Of a DNA stretch of 64,000 nt, positions 53,932 through 63,116 are shown in pieces. The position numbers were made by a program, and so were the translations under genes. Where the stretch lies: assembly GCA_035399845.1 (NCBI GenBank), contig DAOPJV010000010.1, positions 62,001-126,000 on the forward strand, in the 5' to 3' direction. This stretch comes from ECT2AJA-110-A sp035399845 (lineage in GTDB: Bacteria > Planctomycetota > Phycisphaerae > UBA1845 > UTPLA1). The notes under the pieces are model-generated. The model made no database searches and had not been told where the DNA came from. It saw only the letters and a list, made by a program, of their open reading frames with translations. How positions within the stretch are numbered: the first letter of the stretch is position 1; each line of letters starts with the position of its first letter.

Positions 53932-55338
53932 ATGCGAATGATGGCTGAATTGCCGACCACCAAGACGAATGACAGCCGCTGGCGCGAACGCTTTGCGGCG
54001 CGCGGCGCGGACTGGCTGAAGGATGTTCGCGAGGCCGCGATGAGCCGTTTCGAAGCGATGGGCTTTCCGACGACGCGCGACGAGGAATGGCGCTATACGA
54101 ACCTGGCGCCGCTGGAGGGGGTTCCGTTTGCGTCGCCCGTGGCGATGAGCGCGAACGACCTGTCCGAAGAAGCGCTGGCGGCGTTCTACTTCGATGGAGA
54201 CGCCGGCGCCCGCGCCCTCTTCGTCAATGGCGTCTTTCAGGCGGATCGCTCCGATCTCAGCGGGCTGCCGGCGGGCGTGCGCGTGATGTCGCTCGGAAGC
54301 GCGATGGACACGCATCGTGAGCTCATCGAGCCGCACCTGGCAAAGCACGCGGACTATCGCGAGAGCGCTGTCTGCGCCCTGAACACGGCCCTGTTTGAAG
54401 ATGGCGCCCTGGTCCACATCGATCGCGGTGTCGTGACGGACAAGCCGATTCACCTGGTGTTCGTGGCGACGGGTGGCGAGGTCCCGACAGCGGTATTTCC
54501 CCGAAATCTCGTCATCGCCGAAGAGAACTCGAAGTCGCGCATTGTCGTGACCTATGCGGGGGTCTGGGCGGGGACGTATCTGACGAACGGCGTGACGGAG
54601 ATCGTCGCGAAGGAAAACGCCGTTGTCGATCATTACCAGGTCCAGCGCGAATCGCCCGACACGTACCACCTGTCGACGCGGCAGGTGTACCTGGCGCGAT
54701 CCGGCAACGTCTCGTCGCACACGCTGGCCTTCGGCGGCAGGCTCGTTCGCAACGACATCAACGCGCTGCTCGACGGCGAAGGCGCCAACTGCATGTTCAA
54801 TGGTCTGAGCGTTCTGCGCGAATCTCAGCATGTGGACAACCATCTGCGCGTCGATCACGCCAAGCCGCACTGCAACAGCTGGGAGTTCTTCAAGGGCATT
54901 TACGATGATCACTCCCGCGGTGTGTTCACCGGTCGGATCATCGTTCGGGAAGACGCCCAGAAGACGGACGCGAAGCAGTCGAACATGAACCTGCTGCTGT
55001 CGAAGGACGCGATGATCGACACGAAGCCGCAGCTCGAGATCCTCGCCGACGACGTCAAATGCACGCACGGCGCCACTGTCGGTCAGCTCGACGACGAGGC
55101 GATCTTCTACCTGCGCTCGCGCGGCGTCAGCGAGGAGGCGGCCCGAAGCCTGTTGATCTACGCCTTTGCGGGCGAGAGCGTCGGCCAGGTGCGCATCGCC
55201 TCGCTTCGCGATAAACTGCAGGCGCTGCTGTCGTCACGGCTGGCCTACGGCGAGTCGCTGACGTTCGGTCGGCCGTTTGAATACAGCGACGACTTTGCGG
55301 ATGTGGTTCGCCACGCCGATCGTCGCCGCGAAACCTGA
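53932..55338 (+). CDS. sufD: Fe-S cluster assembly protein SufD
   Basis: SufD, about 468 residues, paralogue of SufB. FPTTRDEEWRYTNLAPL near the N-terminus, NTALFEDGALVHIDRGV, HTLAFGGRLVRNDIN and QSNMNLLLSKDAMIDTKPQLEI..CTHGATVGQLDDEAIFYL-type blocks identify it. Start uncertain among ATG 53932, 53938 and 53941; no clear Shine-Dalgarno. Follows sufC by about 60 nt. Confidence 0.93.
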   Translation: MRMMAELPTTKTNDSRWRERFAARGADWLKDVREAAMSRFEAMGFPTTRDEEWRYTNLAPLEGVPFASPVAMSANDLSEEALAAFYFDGDAGARALFVNGVFQADRSDLSGLPAGVRVMSLGSAMDTHRELIEPHLAKHADYRESAVCALNTALFEDGALVHIDRGVVTDKPIHLVFVATGGEVPTAVFPRNLVIAEENSKSRIVVTYAGVWAGTYLTNGVTEIVAKENAVVDHYQVQRESPDTYHLSTRQVYLARSGNVSSHTLAFGGRLVRNDINALLDGEGANCMFNGLSVLRESQHVDNHLRVDHAKPHCNSWEFFKGIYDDHSRGVFTGRIIVREDAQKTDAKQSNMNLLLSKDAMIDTKPQLEILADDVKCTHGATVGQLDDEAIFYLRSRGVSEEAARSLLIYAFAGESVGQVRIASLRDKLQALLSSRLAYGESLTFGRPFEYSDDFADVVRHADRRRET

Positions 55339-55404
55339 TCGCGCGTCGGGGCGCGACCCGACGACGACGCGACGCCATTCCGCGTCAGAAAGTTGACGAC
55401 TGGC

Positions 55405-57102
55405 ATGTCTGAATTCGACGTCCAGAGAATCCGCAGCGACTTTCCGATCCTTCGGCGCAGCGTCTATGACGGCAAACGCCTGGTCTTTCTCGATTCGGCG
55501 GCCTCCGCCCAGAAGCCGCAGGTCGTGATCGACGCCGTCAGCCGCTACTACGAAACGACGCATTCGAACATCCATCGCGGCGCCCACGCCCTGGCGACCG
55601 AGGCGACGGAAGCCTACGAGGACGCCCGCAGAAAGATCGCGCGTTTCATTGGCGCCGCGCTGCCGGAGGAGATTGTCTTCGTGCGCGGCGCGACCGAGGG
55701 AATCAACCTCGTTGCCCAGACCTACGGCAAGGCGCGCGTCGAAGAGGGCGACGAGATTCTCATCACGGAGATGGAGCATCACGCCAACATTGTTCCGTGG
55801 CAGATGCTCTGCGAAGAGGCGGGCGCGAAGCTCCGAGTTGTGCCCGTCAACGACAAGGGCGAGTTCGTCTGGGACGAATTCGAGCGGCTGCTGGGACCTC
55901 GGACGAAACTCGTCGCCATCACGCATGTCTCCAACACGCTCGGCACGATCAATCCCGTTCGCGAGATCATCGAGGCGGCGCATCGTCAGGATGTTCCCGT
56001 CCTCGTGGATGGCGCCCAGGCGGCGCCCCACATGCGCGTTGACGTTTCCGTCCTCGACTGCGATTTCTATGTCTTCAGCGGCCACAAAGTGTACGGACCG
56101 ACGGGGATCGGCGTGCTCTACGGCAAGGAGCATCTCCTGCGCGCCATGCCGCCGTACCAGGGCGGCGGTGCGATGATCCGGACCGTCAGTTTTGACAAGA
56201 CGACCTTCGAGGATCCGCCGTACAAGTTCGAGGCGGGGACGCCGAATATCGCCGGCGCCATCGGACTCGGCGTCGCGATCGACTATGTCGAACAGATCGG
56301 CATTCAGCGGATTGGCGAATACGAGCATGAGCTCGTTCGATATGGCCAGGAGAAGCTCCGCGCCATCGAAGGTCTGCGTCTGATCGGGACCGCCGACGAG
56401 CACGCCGGCATCCTGTCGTTTGTTGTCGATGGGATTCACGCGGACGACATCGGTCGCCTGATCGATCGCGAAGGTGTCGCCGTGCGCGTTGGGCATCATT
56501 GCACGCAGCCGCTGATGAAGCGATTCGGCGTCACGGCGACAGTCCGCGCCTCGCTCGCGTTCTACAACACGCGGGAAGAGGTCGACGCGCTCGTCGCCGC
56601 CGTGCGCAAGGCGATCCATGTGATGACGCGAACCTGCCCGATCGAGCGCGCGGAGGTCCGGCCGTCGACGGAATCGATCGAGGCGACACAGGATCGCATC
56701 ATCCGGGAATTCGGCCCCATCACGGACTGGGAGGAGCGCTACCAGAAGATCATCGAGCTGGGCCGGCGCCATCCGCACATTCCCGAGGAGTTCAAACAGG
56801 ATCGCTACATCGTCCGCGGCTGCCAGTCGATGGTCTGGCTCCACGCCAGACTGGAAGACGATGGTCGCGTCACATTTACCGCCGAGAGCAACGCGATGAT
56901 CGTCAACGGCCTGATCACGCTGCTGCTCCGCGTGTATTCCGGAAGAACGGTCGACGAGATCATCCAGACGCCGCCGCGATTCATCAGCGAGATCGGCCTG
57001 AGCACGCACCTGTCCCAGGCCCGCGCCAACGGACTCGCCGCGATGCTGGAGCAGATCAAGAACTACGCGGTTGTCCTAAAGACGGTGGTCGGCGTGAAGT
57101 AG
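55405..57102 (+). CDS. sufS: SufS-SufE fusion: cysteine desulfurase with sulfur-acceptor domain
   Basis: A 565-residue two-domain protein. Residues ~1-410 are a class V aminotransferase-fold desulfurase: HSNIHRGAHALA, EMEHHANIVPWQ, DGAQAAPHM, PLP-Lys in FSGHKVYGPTG, and active Cys in VRVGHHCTQPLM. Residues ~420-565 are SufE: DWEERYQKIIELGR and DRYIVRGCQSMVWLHA with the sulfur-accepting Cys. The fusion passes persulfide within one chain to SufB. ATG 55405 is preferred over the TTG at 55393. Confidence 0.95.
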   Translation: MSEFDVQRIRSDFPILRRSVYDGKRLVFLDSAASAQKPQVVIDAVSRYYETTHSNIHRGAHALATEATEAYEDARRKIARFIGAALPEEIVFVRGATEGINLVAQTYGKARVEEGDEILITEMEHHANIVPWQMLCEEAGAKLRVVPVNDKGEFVWDEFERLLGPRTKLVAITHVSNTLGTINPVREIIEAAHRQDVPVLVDGAQAAPHMRVDVSVLDCDFYVFSGHKVYGPTGIGVLYGKEHLLRAMPPYQGGGAMIRTVSFDKTTFEDPPYKFEAGTPNIAGAIGLGVAIDYVEQIGIQRIGEYEHELVRYGQEKLRAIEGLRLIGTADEHAGILSFVVDGIHADDIGRLIDREGVAVRVGHHCTQPLMKRFGVTATVRASLAFYNTREEVDALVAAVRKAIHVMTRTCPIERAEVRPSTESIEATQDRIIREFGPITDWEERYQKIIELGRRHPHIPEEFKQDRYIVRGCQSMVWLHARLEDDGRVTFTAESNAMIVNGLITLLLRVYSGRTVDEIIQTPPRFISEIGLSTHLSQARANGLAAMLEQIKNYAVVLKTVVGVK

Positions 57103-57203
57103 GAAAGCTGAAAGACGAAAAGCCGAAAGCTGAAAGTCCAGATCCGATAGTTCCTGAATAGTGACCTGAACTCTGAGATCTGAGATTTGAAATCCGAGAT
57201 TCG
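57103..57203. repeat. short degenerate direct repeats
   Basis: Two low-complexity clusters between sufSE and sufT: GAAAGCTGAAAGACGAAAAG-type units (57103-57137) and TGAGATCTGAGATTTGAAAT-type units (57172-57203). The rest of the 57103-57349 gap has no gene. Confidence 0.6.
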
Positions 57204-57349
57204 TTACCTGCAGACCTTCGGCATTGAATGTCATTCGAATGACCGCCGAATTCAGATCAGGGGCGATAGACTGCGAACGACTGATGACTGACAATTGAGG
57301 ACCGACGACCGGCTCCTGAACACCGGCAAGCGACGCACTGACAACCACC

Positions 57350-57733
57350 ATGTCCGCGACCCATCCTCCATCCGATCTCGAAGCGAAAGTCCTCGACACG
57401 CTGAAGACCGTCCGCGATCCGGAGATCCCGGTCAATATTGTCGAGTTGGGGCTGATCTATGAACTGAGCGTCAATGACGCGGCGGAAGTCTACATACGCA
57501 TGACGCTGACGACGCCCAACTGCCCTGTGGCGGGGGATCTGCTGAAGGAAGTCGAAGTCAAGGCGGCCGCCGTCGAGGGGGTCGCGAAGGCGAACGTTGA
57601 GCTCGTCTGGGAACCGATCTGGACGAAAGACCGCATGAGCGACACGGCCAGGCTGGCCCTCGACATGATGGGCGGCGACATGCCGGGGCAGAGCAGGAAG
57701 GACAAGTTCTTCAAGCTCGGCCGCATCAGGTAG
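57350..57733 (+). CDS. sufT: SufT-like Fe-S assembly factor (DUF59/MIP18)
   Basis: A 127-residue MIP18-family protein: VRDPEIPVNIVELGLIYEL is the family hallmark and TTPNCPVAG contains the conserved Cys. SufT helps mature Fe-S proteins. Last gene of the suf operon. Confidence 0.9.
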   Translation: MSATHPPSDLEAKVLDTLKTVRDPEIPVNIVELGLIYELSVNDAAEVYIRMTLTTPNCPVAGDLLKEVEVKAAAVEGVAKANVELVWEPIWTKDRMSDTARLALDMMGGDMPGQSRKDKFFKLGRIR

Positions 57734-57820
57734 GGCGCCGATCCGTCAATTCTGGCCTGCGCATTCCCGCTCGATATACTCCGAGTATTGGAAGTCACTG
57801 GTTCAATCGGAGGATATCTC

Positions 57821-58396
57821 ATGCGCTGGATTCCCATTGTCCTGATCGCGCTTGTTGTCGGTTGCAGGGGACCGCTCGCCGTACCGATGGTCGATCGCCT
57901 CGACGAGAAATCCCAGGCGGAAATCGATGAAGTCTGGGGGAACATGCTCACGCCGCCGAACGGACTGGATCGGGAGCTCCTGCTCGATGTCATTCTCTCC
58001 CAGCAGCTGCATCAGCACGGCGTCGATTCACTCCGATTCATCAGCGAGAAGCAGGTGGGCGAAGGACTCGTCGTCATGGAGATCCGTTTCGATCGCGAGG
58101 ACCCGCTCTTTGACGAGTTCAGCGTCAGCTATGTCGATCGTCGTGGTCGAGAGTTGCGTCGTGAGCGATACAGCCGTGAGGACATCGACGAGGAAATCCG
58201 ACTCCTGACGGAGATGTCCGCCGATGCGTCGGGCGAGGCGGGCCAGACTGACGAGCTGACGGAAGAACAGGCCGCGCGCAGGGCGGAGCGCGAGGAGCGG
58301 GCGCGGGTCATGCGGGAGGTGCTGGAACCCCTGACGCGGGATGGCGACGAAGCCGAGATGAAGACGGACAGCGCCGAGACGTCGCCAGTCGAGTAG
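57821..58396 (+). CDS. hypothetical lipoprotein
   Basis: A 191-residue protein: MRWIPIVLIALVVGC gives a signal peptide with lipobox; the C-terminal third is a charged Glu/Arg coiled-coil-like segment (TEEQAARRAEREERARVM). CGGAGG 6 nt before the ATG. No family recognised. Confidence 0.7.
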   Translation: MRWIPIVLIALVVGCRGPLAVPMVDRLDEKSQAEIDEVWGNMLTPPNGLDRELLLDVILSQQLHQHGVDSLRFISEKQVGEGLVVMEIRFDREDPLFDEFSVSYVDRRGRELRRERYSREDIDEEIRLLTEMSADASGEAGQTDELTEEQAARRAEREERARVMREVLEPLTRDGDEAEMKTDSAETSPVE

Positions 58397-58444
58397 TCGG
58401 CGCCGCACGGCATGATGCTGGCGCGACGGGCGCGTCCAACGAGG

Positions 58445-59206
58445 TCAGATCCTGACGGATCCGCCGGGGTCGAAGTCCGTGATACTGATGCGTTCGCCGC
58501 TCTGCCGGCAGTCATCCGAGGCGGCCCACAGGAACGCCGGCACCCAGTGCTGCGGTGACGCGACGGGCTGGACGTCGTCGCCCATGCGACCGATGTCGAT
58601 TGAGTTGACGCGGATGTTCGTGTCCTTCAGTTCGCAGGCGAGCAGTTTCGTCAGGCCCTCGACGGCGTGGCAGGCGACGAGGTAGGCGCCGCGTTTGGCC
58701 TTCGTATCCCGCGTGAGCGAGCTCGTGACATTGATGATGGCGCCGCTGTTCTGCCGCTTCATCCAGGGCAGGGCCTCCCGGCAGACGAGATAGGGGGCCG
58801 TCGCATTGGTGGCGATGACATCCCGCCAGGGATCGGCCGGATAATTCATGACGAATTCGCGGGGTCCCAGGATCGAGGCGGCATTGACGACGACGTCGAT
58901 CTGCCCGAACCGATGCACGACGCGATGGATCAGCCGAACGACATTTTCCTCGTACCGCAGATCGCAGGGAATGATCGCGGTGTCGTCGATGTGGTTGGCC
59001 AGCGCGAGTTCGAGATCCGGCAGATTCGCCATGCGGCGCACGCACAGGGCCAGGCGGGCGCCCGCGTGCAGGAAGGCGTCAACCAGATGGCGCCCCATGG
59101 CGCCCGTGGAGCCTGTCAACAGGACCACTTTTCCGGATATGGACGGATACTTCTGACTCACGGCGATTCCCTGTGCGACGGATGGCTGAAGAACACTGGC
59201 GATCAT
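58445..59206 (-). CDS. short-chain dehydrogenase/reductase lacking the catalytic Lys
   Basis: A Rossmann-fold SDR of about 253 residues. TGSTGAMG binds the cofactor; NAASILG matches the NNAG block; NVTSSLT has the catalytic Ser. At the Y-x-x-x-K position the sequence is YLVAC: Tyr is kept but Lys is Cys (codon TGC, checked on DNA). ATG 59206 is the likely start although ~20 residues precede KVVLLTGSTG. Redox activity is therefore doubtful. Confidence 0.8.
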   Translation of the reverse strand: MIASVLQPSVAQGIAVSQKYPSISGKVVLLTGSTGAMGRHLVDAFLHAGARLALCVRRMANLPDLELALANHIDDTAIIPCDLRYEENVVRLIHRVVHRFGQIDVVVNAASILGPREFVMNYPADPWRDVIATNATAPYLVCREALPWMKRQNSGAIINVTSSLTRDTKAKRGAYLVACHAVEGLTKLLACELKDTNIRVNSIDIGRMGDDVQPVASPQHWVPAFLWAASDDCRQSGERISITDFDPGGSVRI

Positions 59207-59373
59207 GATAACGGCCAGTCCGGGCGCGCACCAAGCGATTGATTCAACGAAAACATCGTGCCCCGAAACCCCGTTTGAGGCCGGCCTGGCCCACACCTAT
59301 ACTGGTCGCCGCATTGATGAGCCGCGAGGTTGGATTGGGCGAGCGATCGCCGCGTGGGGGCGAAGGTGGACAT

Positions 59374-59937
59374 ATGCCACATGTGAACATGATGGAGCGG
59401 GATCTGGCGGCGCTGGTGGTCGTGGACGTCCAGGACAAGATGCTGGCCGCCATCGGAAGCGATCCCGTGGACGACGTCATCGATCGATGCGTTCAGTTGA
59501 TTCGCATGGCGCAACTCTTCGAGGCGCCGATCCTGCTGACGGAGCAGTACCCCAGGGGGCTGGGCCACACGTCCGAACGCGTGAAGTCCGTCCTGCCGCC
59601 GACATGCCAGGTGTTCGAGAAATCGACGATGAGCTGCTGGCGCGACGAGGCCTTCCGTGAGGCGCTGCAACGGACCAACAGGGAGCACATCATTGTCTGT
59701 GGGGTTGAGTCGCACGTCTGCATCCAGCAGACGGTCCTCGACCTGCTGCGAGTGGACTATTCGCCGTTCGTGCCGATCAACGCCGTCGCCTCGCGGTTTG
59801 CGTTCGACAAGGCGGCCGCCATCGATCGGATGCGTACGGCGGGCGCCGAGATGACGACGGCGGAGGCCCTCGTCTTCGAACTGGCGGAACGCTGTGACGA
59901 CGCGAAGTTCAGGGACGTCCTCAAGCTGGTAAAGTGA
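59374..59937 (+). CDS. isochorismatase-like cysteine hydrolase
   Basis: A 187-residue member of the isochorismatase/nicotinamidase superfamily. Catalytic triad visible: Asp in VVVDVQDKM, Lys in FEKSTMSCW, Cys in GVESHVCIQQ. The divergence of the metal-site residues suggests an isochorismatase-like rather than a nicotinamidase enzyme. Substrate unknown. A zinc-ribbon gene follows at 4 nt. Confidence 0.88.
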   Translation: MPHVNMMERDLAALVVVDVQDKMLAAIGSDPVDDVIDRCVQLIRMAQLFEAPILLTEQYPRGLGHTSERVKSVLPPTCQVFEKSTMSCWRDEAFREALQRTNREHIIVCGVESHVCIQQTVLDLLRVDYSPFVPINAVASRFAFDKAAAIDRMRTAGAEMTTAEALVFELAERCDDAKFRDVLKLVK

Positions 59938-59940
59938 CGG

Positions 59941-60180
59941 ATGATGTGGGACGACGACAGCGATCTGCCGCTTCCGGAAGATCTCGATGACGCCAGCGAC
60001 GCGCCGGCCATGATGGAGTGCCCGTCGTGCGGGGCGCCTGTCATCGAAGACGCCGAGAAGTGTCCCGCCTGCGGCGACTGGATAACGCCCGTCGAGCCGC
60101 GCGGCGCCTTTTCGAAAAAATGGTGGATCGCCGTCGCCGTCCTGATCATGCTGTACGCCATGTTCAGATTCGTGCTGTAA
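59941..60180 (+). CDS. small zinc-ribbon membrane protein
   Basis: A 79-residue protein: acidic N-terminus, zinc ribbon CPSCG ... CPACG, then KKWWIAVAVLIMLYAMF as one membrane helix. 4 nt after the isochorismatase-like gene, so cotranscribed. Function unknown. Confidence 0.75.
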   Translation: MMWDDDSDLPLPEDLDDASDAPAMMECPSCGAPVIEDAEKCPACGDWITPVEPRGAFSKKWWIAVAVLIMLYAMFRFVL

Positions 60181-60257
60181 ACGCTTGTCGGTCCGGCGCG
60201 CGTGAGGTCTAATCACGCCCGTGGATGAATCAGAATCGCTGCGATGGAGCGTGGGCG

Positions 60258-60773
60258 ATGGCCAGGAAGGTCTCGAAAACGAAAGCCGCAATGCGCCCCC
60301 GGATGGGCTGGCGCGAATGGGTTTCTCTTCCTGAACTGGGCGTTGAGCGGATCAAGGCGAAAGTCGATACCGGCGCCCGCTCGTCGTCGCTGCACGCCTA
60401 TGACATCCGCGTCGTCAGGAAGCGCAGCGGATTGTGGATCCGGTTCAAGGTGCATCCGATCCAGCGCAACAACGACAAGGTTGTCGAGGCCATCGCGCGC
60501 GTCCTCGACGAACGCACGATTCGATCGTCGAATGGCCACATCTCGAAGCGATACGTCATCGAGACGGACGTCGCCATCGGCGAAACGCGTTGGCCGATCG
60601 AGCTGACGCTGACACGTCGGGATGAGATGGGCTTTCGGATGCTGCTGGGGCGCCAGGCGATTCGACGGCGGTTCGTGGTCGATCCCGGTCTCAGCTACCT
60701 TGCAGGCAAGCGGCCGGTGAAGCTCAAGCGGAAATCGTCCTCTTCCAGCGCCAGGAAAGGTCGCGACTCATGA
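60258..60773 (+). CDS. rimB: RimB-type retropepsin-like protease (ATP-dependent zinc protease family)
   Basis: A 171-residue protein with KAKVDTGARSSSLHA, the D-T-G-A aspartic motif of the COG4067 family, and EMGFRMLLGRQAIRRRF. In the Rim system RimB processes the poly-glutamate tails that RimK adds to ribosomal protein S6. ATG 60258 with GGAG 8 nt upstream; the frame also opens at 60225. Its stop overlaps the rimK start (ATGA). Confidence 0.85.
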   Translation: MARKVSKTKAAMRPRMGWREWVSLPELGVERIKAKVDTGARSSSLHAYDIRVVRKRSGLWIRFKVHPIQRNNDKVVEAIARVLDERTIRSSNGHISKRYVIETDVAIGETRWPIELTLTRRDEMGFRMLLGRQAIRRRFVVDPGLSYLAGKRPVKLKRKSSSSSARKGRDS

Positions 60774-61966
60774 AACTCGCCATTCTCTCTCGCAATCCGA
60801 AGTGTTACAGCACGGCGCGGCTGCGCGCCGCCGCCGCCGCCCGCGGTCATTCCGTTCGCGTGTTCGACACGCTCAAGTTTTCGATGAGCGTTGAACAGGA
60901 GGATCCGGGCCTGAGATACAAAGGCCGCGCGCTGGGGCACTGCGACGCCGTGATTCCCCGCATCGGCGCCTCGATCACGTTCTATGGGACGGCGGTTGTG
61001 CGTCAGTTCGAGCAGATCGGCACGTTTACCCTGAATTCGTCGCATTCCATATCGATTTCGCGCGACAAGCTGAGATCGCTCCAGGCGCTGACACGGCACA
61101 GCATCGGCATGCCGGCGACGGCGTTCGTCCGGGAGAAAGGTGACGTCCTGGCCGCCATCGAGCAGGTCGGTGGCGTCCCCGTCATCATCAAGCTGCTGGA
61201 AGGAACGCAGGGGATCGGCGTGATCCTCGCCGATTCCGTCAGCATTGCCGCCGCCATCATCGAGACACTGCACAGCACGCGGCAGAACGTGCTGATTCAG
61301 AAGTTCGTCGCCGAGAGCAAGGGAAAGGACGTTCGCGCATTTGTCGTCGGCGATCGTGTCGTTGCGGCGATGCGGCGCGTGGCTCAGGGGCAGGAATTCC
61401 GCAGCAACGTGCATCGCGGCGGACGCGCCGAGAAGATCGACCTGGATCCTGAATACGAAAAGACGGCCGTTCGCGCGGCGCAGATCATGGGCTTGCGCGT
61501 CGCGGGCGTCGACATGCTCGAAGGCGCAGATGGTCCGAAGATCATGGAGGTCAACTCCTCGCCGGGGCTCGAAGGCATCGAGACCGCCACGGGGCTCGAC
61601 ATCGCCGGCGAGATCATCGGGCTGATCGAGGACCGTGTGATGTTCCCGGAAGTCGATCTGCGGCAGCGACTCACGCTGAGCGCCGGCTACGGTGTCGTCG
61701 AGTTTCCCGTGTCGGCGGATTCGGAGCTTGCCGGCAGGACGATCGTTGATACGGGACTGCGCGATCGCGATGTCGTCGTGCTTCAGATCGATCGGAACGG
61801 CGTGATCATCCCGAACCCGAAGTTCACGCGCGAAATCATGGTGGGTGACAAGCTCCTGTGCTTTGGGAAGGCGATTACCCTGCAGAGCCTGGTCCCGCCG
61901 CGCACGCCGCAGAAGCGAAAGCGCCGCAAAGTTCGTAAGCTGCCACCCGCCGACGCGGCGCAGTAG
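60770..61966 (+). CDS. rimK: RimK-type ATP-grasp glutamate ligase with C-terminal RCK_C-like domain
   Basis: A 398-residue protein. Residues ~1-295 are RimK: ALGHCDAVIPRIGASITFYG, IIKLLEGTQGIGVIL (ATP-grasp), KFVAESKGKDVRAFVVG, FRSNVHRGGRAEKI and IMEVNSSPGLEGIE. RimK adds glutamates to the S6 C-terminus. Residues ~305-375 (VVEFPVSADSELAGRTI, PNPKFTREIMVGDKLLCFG) look like a TrkA-C/RCK_C ligand-binding domain, absent in E. coli RimK (300 residues), then a Lys/Arg-rich tail. Confidence 0.9.
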   Translation: MKLAILSRNPKCYSTARLRAAAAARGHSVRVFDTLKFSMSVEQEDPGLRYKGRALGHCDAVIPRIGASITFYGTAVVRQFEQIGTFTLNSSHSISISRDKLRSLQALTRHSIGMPATAFVREKGDVLAAIEQVGGVPVIIKLLEGTQGIGVILADSVSIAAAIIETLHSTRQNVLIQKFVAESKGKDVRAFVVGDRVVAAMRRVAQGQEFRSNVHRGGRAEKIDLDPEYEKTAVRAAQIMGLRVAGVDMLEGADGPKIMEVNSSPGLEGIETATGLDIAGEIIGLIEDRVMFPEVDLRQRLTLSAGYGVVEFPVSADSELAGRTIVDTGLRDRDVVVLQIDRNGVIIPNPKFTREIMVGDKLLCFGKAITLQSLVPPRTPQKRKRRKVRKLPPADAAQ

Positions 61967-61978
61967 TGGGAATGCACA

Positions 61979-63091
61979 ATGACGAAGAAGAAGGTGTTTC
62001 GTATCGCCGGGGAGGCCGTCCAGCTGGGCGAGACCCGCGATCTGAAACTCAAGATCAGCGAGCAGTTCACAGGCGATCCCGTTGGGGTGCCGATTCGCGT
62101 AATGCGCGGCAGGAAGAGGGGGCCAACGCTCTTTGTGACGGCGACAGTCCACGGCGATGAACTGAACGGCATGGGCGTGATCCACGAGATCATGTACGGC
62201 GCGCAACTGGAACTCATCGCCGGAACGCTGATCCTGGTGCCCGTCGTCAACGTCTTCGGCATTGAAACGCAGAATCGATACATGCCCGATCGGCGCGATC
62301 TGAATCGCTTCTTTCCCGGTTTCAAGAACGGGAGTCTGACGAGTCGCGTCGCGTTTCTCCTGTTCGAGGAGATCGCGAAGAAGTCGGACTTCGGGATCGA
62401 ACTGCACTCCGCGGCGCAGCCGCGCACGAACTTTCCGAACATTCGAGGTGATCTGAAGAACGCGGACGTGCGTCGACTCGCATGGGCGTTCGGCTGCGAG
62501 CTGATCATCGATGGCAAGGGACCTGATGGCTCATTCCGACGGGAGGCGACGAAGGCCGGCTGCCCGACGATCATCCTGGAAGCGGGCGAGCCGCTGAAGA
62601 TTGAGCAGGAGGCCGTCGAGGTCGGTGTTCGCGGCGTGAACAATGTCCTGCGCGAACTGGGGATGGTTGCAGGTGATCCGGTCCTGCCGCCGTATCAGGT
62701 GCGCATTTCCCGCTCGACCTGGGTCCGCGCCGAGGTCGGCGGCATTCTGCGTTTCCATGTCAAACCGGGCGATCCTGTCGAGCAGGGGCAGCGCATCGCG
62801 ACGAACGCCAGCGTCTTCGGCGAACGACAGAATATCCTCGAGGCGCCCTGCGACGGCATCGTGCTGGGCATGACGACGCTGCCGATGGTCAAGCCGGGCG
62901 AGCCCGTTTGTCACATCGCTGTCCCCTCGCGGTCGCTCAAGTCACTGCGGCTGGCGGCGGCGCGCGTGACGGGCGCCGGTAAGAAGAAGCGCATTCGGGC
63001 CGGCGCGCTCGTGCAGAATCTGGCCCGCTCCGAGACGGAGACGATGCCGGGACGCGGCACCTTCGCGAAAGAGCAGCGCAAAGAGAGCTGA
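61979..63091 (+). CDS. succinylglutamate desuccinylase/aspartoacylase family zinc hydrolase
   Basis: A 370-residue M14-like hydrolase: TATVHGDELNGMG supplies zinc His and Glu, IELHSAAQPRT the second His, TIILEAGEPL the catalytic Glu. The last ~110 residues contain a biotinyl/lipoyl-like barrel (FHVKPGDPVEQGQRI) and a basic tail. This family often stands next to rimB and rimK and was proposed to act on amide-linked tails; starts 12 nt after rimK. Confidence 0.88.
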   Translation: MTKKKVFRIAGEAVQLGETRDLKLKISEQFTGDPVGVPIRVMRGRKRGPTLFVTATVHGDELNGMGVIHEIMYGAQLELIAGTLILVPVVNVFGIETQNRYMPDRRDLNRFFPGFKNGSLTSRVAFLLFEEIAKKSDFGIELHSAAQPRTNFPNIRGDLKNADVRRLAWAFGCELIIDGKGPDGSFRREATKAGCPTIILEAGEPLKIEQEAVEVGVRGVNNVLRELGMVAGDPVLPPYQVRISRSTWVRAEVGGILRFHVKPGDPVEQGQRIATNASVFGERQNILEAPCDGIVLGMTTLPMVKPGEPVCHIAVPSRSLKSLRLAAARVTGAGKKKRIRAGALVQNLARSETETMPGRGTFAKEQRKES

Positions 63092-63116
63092 CGGCGTCTC
63101 ATCGACCGGACTGTTT

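Noticed and set aside
55234..57009. A 591-residue minus-strand frame across sufS-sufE
   Set aside because: Antisense to a well-conserved gene; Asp/Arg/Val composition of a mirror frame.
58445..59206. The SDR as the missing OleD of the olefin pathway
   Set aside because: It is a classical short SDR with a broken YxxxK motif, 50 kb away, whereas OleD is an extended SDR; no OleD motifs seen.
60695..62407. A 570-residue minus-strand frame across rimK
   Set aside because: Antisense to rimB/rimK, His/Arg/Asp-rich, no start signals.
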